From: JBNLBT01 sp050303435
GTDB taxonomy: Bacteria > Pseudomonadota > Gammaproteobacteria > Xanthomonadales > Marinicellaceae
Direction: 5' to 3'
Assembly (NCBI GenBank): GCA_050303435.1
Contig: JBNLBT010000132.1
Span: forward strand, 1 to 8,423
DNA: 8,423 bases
Shown here: piece after piece, positions 4,406 through 8,423 of the stretch
Layout of the letters: every line of letters begins with the position of its first letter
Numbering within the stretch: position 1 is the stretch's first letter
Notes under the pieces: model-generated
Databases searched by the model: none
Told to the model about the DNA's origin: nothing
Seen by the model: the letters and a program-made list of their open reading frames with translations, nothing else
Translations under genes and position numbers: made by a program

Positions 4406-6694
4406 TCACTGAAATTCCAGCGACCAGGAATCAATAAATCCGGTGTCAAAGCGCGCCAGATCGCGCACCACCAATGACCAGGTGCCATTGGAATTGATGC
4501 TGCCGGCATCGACGTTGACAGTAGCGCTCAGATTGTCGGTGCTGTCGTTGGGGTTGGTGCGCGCGTGCAGCACAACCGTGGTGCTGTTGGGCGCAACCAG
4601 CTCAACTTCCAGATCACCGCGCCAGGTGTGCACGATTTCAAAATTCACCGTCACGGTGCCGGAAGCGCCTGAACGGGTCACGTTGATGTTGCTGGTGCCA
4701 CCGCCTGAATTGTTGTCCGGAATGTTGACGTTGCTGGTGTTCTGATAGAACGCCGCGCCGCCGCCGGAGCCCGGTGCAGTGAAACTGCCCACCAGAGAAA
4801 CGCCGGAGTACGCGGTCCAGCCACGCAGCATGACGTGGTAGGTGCCGGCCTGGACATTGCTGATGTTGCAGGTTTCGTTGTTGCCGTTCAAATACGGTCT
4901 GCAGTCCCAGGTGCCGGTGGTCGGCTGGCTGCCAAAACGCACATACATGTCGGCATCGCCGCTGCCGCCGCTGATGCTGAACGACAGGTTGCTGGCGCCG
5001 GCTGGCACAACCAAGGTGAAGAATTGCTGGCTGCTGGCCGCTCCGGACAAGCCGGTTTCTGCCACGCCGTTGGTCAACTCACCGTCACCGGGGGGGGGCG
5101 GTGGCGGTGGCGGGTTGCCATTGGCGGCGGCCACCGCAGCGGCCGCATCGACGATGCCATCGCCGCAATTGCTGGTGGTGCACTGGTGATTGCTGACCGA
5201 CGGGAAGGCGCGCGCCGTGTCTTTCAATATGGTCTCAACCTCGGCCGGGGTGATGCCCGGATCCACCGAATACAGCAACGCCGCCACACCGGCCACATGC
5301 GGTGAGGCCATGGACGTGCCCTGCAGCCAGTCGTAGCTGTCGGAACCCGGCCCCTGTGAACCGGTGTTGTAGGTTGACAGGATCATCTCATCGGTTTTCC
5401 ATACACCGCCCTGGCAATCGCTCAGGGACGCCGGCGCCGAATTGCTGGTTGGATTGCAACCGTCGCCGCCCGGTGCGGCCACATCGATGGCGGAACCAAA
5501 GTTCGAGTAGTACGCACGACCGCCGTCAATGGCGGTGGCGGCCACGGACACCACGTTGTTGCAGTTGGCGGGCGGATAGCCGGAAGAGCTGTTGCTGTTG
5601 CCGGCCGCCACCACCACCGTGGTGCCCTGGGCCACCGCGGCGTTGATCGCGTTCTGATAGGTGCTGGAACAGGCCGAAGGCGCTGAGGCGCCCAGTGACA
5701 TGTTGATCACGTCGGCCGGATTGGAATTGCTCGGCACGCCGGACACGCTGAGGCCAGCCGCCCAGCGGATGCCGTCGGCAATGTCAGACAGTGAACCGCC
5801 GCAGGTGCCCAATACACGCACCGGCACCAGATTCACATCCCAAGCCACACCGGCCACGCCGGTGCCATTGTCAGAAACCGCAGCCACCGTGCCGGCCACG
5901 TGGGTGCCGTGCCAGCTGCTGTCGGTGGCCGTCCAGCCAACGCCGCACTGGCCGTTGGTGGTCCAGTCGCCCGGATCCTGGGCATTGGAATCCCGTCCGC
6001 CGCCGTCATTCGAAACCGATGAACTGGAAATCATGTCGTACTGACCCACCACATTGCCGACCAGATCGGCGTGCGGGCGGTAGCCGGTGTCGAGCACCGC
6101 AACGGTGACCGCGCTGGAACCGGTGGTGGTGTCCCAGGCGTCTTCCAGATTCAAGCCGCCGACGGCGTCGTCGTAATGCCACTGGCTGGAATAGCTCGGG
6201 TCATTGGGGGTGCGCATCGGCACCATCCAGGCATCAATTTCGGCGTACTCAACTTCCGGCCGGTCATTGATGGCCTGCACCAGCTGCTGCAGATTCATGC
6301 TCGCCGGGCGGTTGCCGAACTGGGCGCCGCTTGAGGACGCGCTTTGTACAAATGAATAGACTTCAGCGTCCCCGGACATCATGCGTTTGAAAGACATGTT
6401 GACGTCGTATTCCGCGTTCAGGGTCTGTACACGGGCGCGTGCCGCGCTGTTGTCAGTGCTTTGAAAGCCTTCCTTGTATTTGACAATCAAGCCGACGGCC
6501 AGTGGGTTGGCCTGGGCAGTGTAGTCATGCCGTTGCGCGTCAATTACACGCATCTCGGTTTCCTTGGCTTGCGGTGGGTTGCCCCGTCTCTCTTCTCCGT
6601 CTGCTCCTCCCCAGGACGCCGCCATGGTGGCGGCAGACAGACTCAAACCCAATGTGACCGCGGTGGGCCACATCAATTTTTTCATCTTAGTCAT
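4406..6694 (-). CDS. Secreted subtilisin-like S8 serine protease with PPC and P domains
   Basis: A 762-residue secreted preproprotease. Residues 1-25 are a Sec signal peptide (MTKMKKLMW, hydrophobic core, AATMA/AS). An I9-like propeptide spans ~65-158. The S8 catalytic domain (~170-520) has D202 in AVLDTGY, H262 in HGTHVAG, oxyanion N366 in AAGNSN and S461 in GTSMASPHVAG. A poly-proline linker of eight Pro (528-535) leads to a PPC domain (~556-638) and then a proprotein-convertase P domain (~648-762; HTWRGDLEVELVAP, WSLVVRD, SWSLEF). This multi-domain layout fits extracellular nutrient-scavenging or virulence proteases, probably exported by type II secretion; the propeptide and perhaps the C-terminus would be removed. 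ATG 6694 has GAGGAG (6710-6705) with a 10-nt spacer. The upstream region carries a perfect Crp/Clp box. The linker is encoded over a G9 run on the plus strand. Substrate is unknown. Confidence 0.95.
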   Translation of the reverse strand: MTKMKKLMWPTAVTLGLSLSAATMAASWGGADGEERRGNPPQAKETEMRVIDAQRHDYTAQANPLAVGLIVKYKEGFQSTDNSAARARVQTLNAEYDVNMSFKRMMSGDAEVYSFVQSASSSGAQFGNRPASMNLQQLVQAINDRPEVEYAEIDAWMVPMRTPNDPSYSSQWHYDDAVGGLNLEDAWDTTTGSSAVTVAVLDTGYRPHADLVGNVVGQYDMISSSSVSNDGGGRDSNAQDPGDWTTNGQCGVGWTATDSSWHGTHVAGTVAAVSDNGTGVAGVAWDVNLVPVRVLGTCGGSLSDIADGIRWAAGLSVSGVPSNSNPADVINMSLGASAPSACSSTYQNAINAAVAQGTTVVVAAGNSNSSSGYPPANCNNVVSVAATAIDGGRAYYSNFGSAIDVAAPGGDGCNPTSNSAPASLSDCQGGVWKTDEMILSTYNTGSQGPGSDSYDWLQGTSMASPHVAGVAALLYSVDPGITPAEVETILKDTARAFPSVSNHQCTTSNCGDGIVDAAAAVAAANGNPPPPPPPPGDGELTNGVAETGLSGAASSQQFFTLVVPAGASNLSFSISGGSGDADMYVRFGSQPTTGTWDCRPYLNGNNETCNISNVQAGTYHVMLRGWTAYSGVSLVGSFTAPGSGGGAAFYQNTSNVNIPDNNSGGGTSNINVTRSGASGTVTVNFEIVHTWRGDLEVELVAPNSTTVVLHARTNPNDSTDNLSATVNVDAGSINSNGTWSLVVRDLARFDTGFIDSWSLEFQ
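5090..5098. repeat. G9 homopolymer tract inside the protease gene
   Basis: Nine G on the plus strand (C9 on the coding strand) encode part of the poly-proline linker between the catalytic and PPC domains, next to CCG/CCA proline codons. The reading frame is intact with nine. Gain or loss of one base would shift the frame just after the catalytic domain. Confidence 0.9.
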
Positions 6695-6780
6695 TGATAA
6701 AAGACTCCTCTTTTAGATTTTTATGTGTGTTGTTGCCCGATTCATTGAACAAGTAGGAAAGACAAACCGGGCTGGCTCAT

Positions 6781-6799
6781 TGTTTTGTTGAACAAAACA
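6781..6799. promoter_or_regulatory. Perfect 19-bp palindrome in the protease leader
   Basis: TGTTTTGTT (6781-6789), one central base, then AACAAAACA (6791-6799). In RNA it can fold as a 7-bp stem with a 5-nt loop. It lies between the Crp/Clp box and the protease start codon, beginning at the position predicted here as +1. It may be a repressor operator or a 5'-end stabilising hairpin. No U-tract follows, so it is unlikely to be a terminator. Confidence 0.6.
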
Positions 6800-6805
6800 G
6801 CGTGC

Positions 6806-6814
6806 ATAGTGCCA
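6806..6814 (-). promoter_or_regulatory. Weak extended -10 element for the protease gene
   Basis: On the minus strand, TGG-CACTAT (6814-6806) is a TGn extended -10 with a poor hexamer (3/6). It would start transcription near 6799, placing the Crp/Clp box centre at -41.5, the class II activator position. The poor hexamer suits an activator-dependent promoter. The leader would be ~105 nt. The spacing argument is inference. Confidence 0.3.
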
Positions 6815-6832
6815 CAGCGAATGGGGCAAAAA

Positions 6833-6848
6833 TGTGACCACATTCACA
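6833..6848. promoter_or_regulatory. Perfect Crp/Clp binding site TGTGA-N6-TCACA
   Basis: TGTGA (6833-6837), CCACAT, TCACA (6844-6848), flanked by AAA on both sides as in the extended Crp consensus. The centre is 146 bp upstream of the protease ATG. The window also encodes a Clp-like protein with the Crp recognition residues (R206, E207, R211). Clp controls extracellular proteases in Xanthomonas and Lysobacter, so activation of this protease is the natural reading. Effects on nagZ, about 330 bp away on the other side, are less likely. Confidence 0.75.
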
Positions 6849-7156
6849 AAAACCCATCTTCACACAAAGGTGTTTAACTTCACGCATAAATTTTATTAAT
6901 GCGAAACACCGAGCACGTCGCGACTCATCCGTGATTATCTGGCGATGAGGCGATATCGGCATCAACCGCGTTGATTCGACACGACACACTGGCAGCGCTG
7001 TCGTGGGCGTGCCTCCATGCAATCACAATTCTGCCACGCAGGCATTGCCAGACGAGCAGATCAATGCCAAAATGGGGCGGATTTTCTGCACACCAAAACC
7101 GCGGCTGGCGCGCGCCGAATTTGACCACGGCCCAGCCACAGGCGTCAGGCAACCAC
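6849..7156. other. Divergent intergenic region between the protease and nagZ genes, rich in inverted repeats
   Basis: I see no convincing gene in this stretch. TTCAC recurs at 6843, 6859 and 6879. An AT-rich near-palindrome lies at 6884-6902. Further inverted repeats are ATCAAC-CGC-GTTGAT (6961-6975), CACGACA/TGTCGTG (6980-6986/6999-7005) and GGCATTG/CAATGCC (7041-7047/7062-7068). Open frames crossing this segment on either strand have no recognisable protein features. No clear sigma-70 promoter for nagZ was found. An unannotated small RNA cannot be excluded. Confidence 0.5.
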
Positions 7157-7163
7157 AGGGGGA
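7157..7163 (+). promoter_or_regulatory. Ribosome binding site that fixes the nagZ start
   Basis: AGGGGGA lies 11 nt before ATG 7175. It supports this start over an in-frame ATG at 6971, which would add 68 residues with no counterpart in NagZ. Confidence 0.6.
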
Positions 7164-7174
7164 CAACACACAGC

Positions 7175-8185
7175 ATGACAGCACTGATCATCGGCATTGA
7201 AAGCCACACCTTGAGCCCGGAGGAAACCCACCTTCTCAAACACCCGGCGGTTTGCGGGGTGATTCTGTTCAAACGCAACTACAGCGACCGATCCGCTTTG
7301 CTGCACCTGACCCGCGCCATCAAATCCGCGGCCGGCGATGATTTTCTCATCACCGTGGACCAGGAAGGCGGCCGGGTGGCGCGTTTTGGACCGCCCTTCA
7401 CCGCCCTCCCAGCGCTGGGCGTCATTGGCGCGCATTACGCCAGTGACCCCGACCGCGCCCGCGCCCTGGCGCATTTGCACGCCTGGATGATGGCCACCGA
7501 GGTGCTCAACGCCGGTGTCGATCTGAGCTGGGCGCCGGTGGTGGACATCGACAATGGCTCCGATGTGATCGGAGACCGCGCCTTTTCAGCACGGCCCGGA
7601 GTGGTCGGCGCGCTGGCAGAAATCTATTGCGGCGCCATGCGCCACGCCGGCATGCGCACCTCCGCCAAGCACTTCCCAGGGCACGGCACGGTGAAGGCCG
7701 ATTCACACCATGAACTGCCGCAGGACGACCGCGACATGGACGCGTTGGCCGAAACCGACCTGTTGCCCTTCAACCAGCTGATCGAAGCCGGGGCCGTGGA
7801 CGCCTTGATGATGTCGCACGTGATCTATGCGCACATGTGTCAAATGCCGGCCGGTTACAGCGACTACTGGAACCGCGAAGTGGCCCGAGAAACCCTCGGA
7901 TTCACCGGCCTGACCGTCAGCGACGATCTGGGCATGAAGGCCGCCGAATGCATCGGCGATGTGGACGAGCGCTATCAGGCCTGTCGTGACGCCGGCATTG
8001 ACATTGCCCTGGTGTGCGAACCTGCACTGGTGCATCGACTGTTGCGTGAACTCGGCCGCCAGGAAGACGGCCAACGCTTTGCGCAATTGCGCGGCCAACC
8101 GCAGATTGATCCGCGCGCGCCTTTTTGGGAATCAAAACGCTGGCAACTCGCCCGCCTGGCATTCAACGAACTGATGAAATCATGA
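7175..8185 (+). CDS. nagZ: Beta-N-acetylhexosaminidase NagZ (GH3), peptidoglycan recycling
   Basis: A 336-residue cytoplasmic GH3 enzyme (E. coli 341). It removes N-acetylglucosamine from GlcNAc-1,6-anhydroMurNAc-(peptide) imported during cell-wall recycling; in beta-lactamase-inducing species this affects AmpR signalling. Family motifs, counted from ATG 7175: VDQEGGRV (61-68), APVVDI (120-125), KHFPGHG (165-171), then D176 and the proposed acid/base H178 in the DSH loop, MSHVIY (213-218), and nucleophile D250 in VSDDLGM. No signal peptide is present. The start is set by AGGGGGA upstream and by alignment of TALIIGIES with the family N-terminus. The stop overlaps the ATG of the next gene by 4 bp, so the two are likely co-transcribed. 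No beta-lactamase or ampR is present in the window. Confidence 0.96.
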   Translation: MTALIIGIESHTLSPEETHLLKHPAVCGVILFKRNYSDRSALLHLTRAIKSAAGDDFLITVDQEGGRVARFGPPFTALPALGVIGAHYASDPDRARALAHLHAWMMATEVLNAGVDLSWAPVVDIDNGSDVIGDRAFSARPGVVGALAEIYCGAMRHAGMRTSAKHFPGHGTVKADSHHELPQDDRDMDALAETDLLPFNQLIEAGAVDALMMSHVIYAHMCQMPAGYSDYWNREVARETLGFTGLTVSDDLGMKAAECIGDVDERYQACRDAGIDIALVCEPALVHRLLRELGRQEDGQRFAQLRGQPQIDPRAPFWESKRWQLARLAFNELMKS

Positions 8186-8423
8186 CTTCAACGCCTTACA
8201 AAACACTGCTCAGTCCGCTGGATTTGGGCCACACCCGCATCCGCAACCGCGTGCTCATGGGCTCCATGCACACCGGCCTGGAAGACCGCCGCAAAGATTT
8301 TGGCAAACTGGCGGCGTATTTCCAGCAACGCGCCGAAGGCGGTGTGGGCCTGATTGTGACCGGTGGCATCGCCCCCAACGTGGCCGGTTGGGGCGCGCCG
8401 CTGGGTGGCTTTCTTAAATACCG
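8182..8423 (+). CDS. fadH: 2,4-dienoyl-CoA reductase, FadH type (N-terminal 80 residues; 3' end outside window)
   Basis: The frame opens at ATG 8182, overlapping the nagZ stop (ATGA), and runs off the window after 80 codons. The peptide has the old-yellow-enzyme N-terminus typical of FadH: LLSPLDLGHTRIRNRV (9-24), MGSMHTGLED (26-35), AAYFQQRAEGGVGLIVTGG (44-62) and IAPN. It is nearly block-identical to E. coli FadH in RNRVLMGSMHTGLE. The full enzyme (about 670 residues) has an FMN/4Fe-4S barrel and FAD/NADPH domains and reduces 2,4-dienoyl-CoA during oxidation of unsaturated fatty acids. Only part of the barrel is visible here, so a related ene-reductase of the same family remains possible. 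No clear Shine-Dalgarno precedes the ATG; translation is probably coupled to nagZ. Confidence 0.9.
   Translation, partial: MTSTPYKTLLSPLDLGHTRIRNRVLMGSMHTGLEDRRKDFGKLAAYFQQRAEGGVGLIVTGGIAPNVAGWGAPLGGFLKY

Noticed and set aside
4835..5305. 156-residue plus-strand open frame antisense to the protease gene
   Set aside because: Gly/Ala/Arg-rich translation of the complement of a GC-rich gene, lying opposite a certain coding region.
6971..7174. N-terminal extension of NagZ from the upstream in-frame ATG
   Set aside because: The 68 extra residues match nothing in NagZ, and a ribosome site with family-consistent start lies at 7157-7177.
6925..7278. 117-residue minus-strand open frame overlapping the nagZ start
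   Set aside because: Overlaps nagZ coding sequence by about 100 bp and several inverted repeats; composition is unremarkable and no family motif is visible.
1..8423. Defence system, prophage, integron, insertion sequence or CRISPR array
   Set aside because: No transposase, integrase, nuclease, toxin-antitoxin pair, repeat-spacer array or tRNA attachment site was found; nearly all bases are accounted for by housekeeping-type or secreted-protein genes.

Overview
The window comes from a GC-rich gammaproteobacterial chromosome, most likely near the Xanthomonadales/Lysobacterales. Three genes suggest this placement. The Crp-family regulator resembles Xanthomonas Clp more than E. coli CRP, CysS has the Xanthomonas-like block order (CGPTVYNYAHIGNAR at the N-terminus), and a XanB2-type chorismatase is present. 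These are recognitions from memory, not database searches. No transposase, integrase, CRISPR array, tRNA, rRNA or phage gene is visible.

Layout. Bases 1-230 (+) are the lysine-rich disordered tail of an unidentified protein. A 251-bp convergent gap follows, with a strong hairpin. The clp-like regulator (482-1216, -) lies 194 bp downstream of the chorismatase gene (1411-2379, -) and has its own promoter-like sequence. A 179-bp divergent region full of inverted repeats separates the chorismatase from a cysS-sufE pair (2559-4336, +) whose genes overlap by 4 bp. A bidirectional intrinsic terminator (4353-4383) sits between sufE and a convergent gene for a large secreted S8 protease (4406-6694, -). 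A 480-bp divergent region then leads to nagZ (7175-8185, +), which overlaps the start of a fadH-type 2,4-dienoyl-CoA reductase gene (8182 onward, cut by the window edge).

How the parts may work together. The protease upstream region holds a perfect TGTGA-N6-TCACA site (6833-6848). The window also encodes a Clp-like protein that keeps the Crp recognition residues and carries glutamate where CRP has Ser83, as in the c-di-GMP-inhibited Clp of Xanthomonas. This suggests a Clp-to-protease circuit tuned by c-di-GMP. A weak extended -10 placed by eye puts the site at -41.5, and a perfect 19-bp palindrome starts at the predicted +1. The chorismatase probably makes hydroxybenzoate for ubiquinone and/or aryl-polyene pigment. 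CysS and SufE both concern cysteine use (tRNA charging and sulfur transfer to Fe-S assembly). NagZ recycles cell wall and FadH degrades unsaturated fatty acids.

No wholly new multi-gene system is evident. The most interesting parts are the regulatory circuit, the G9 tract in the protease linker and several structured intergenic regions.
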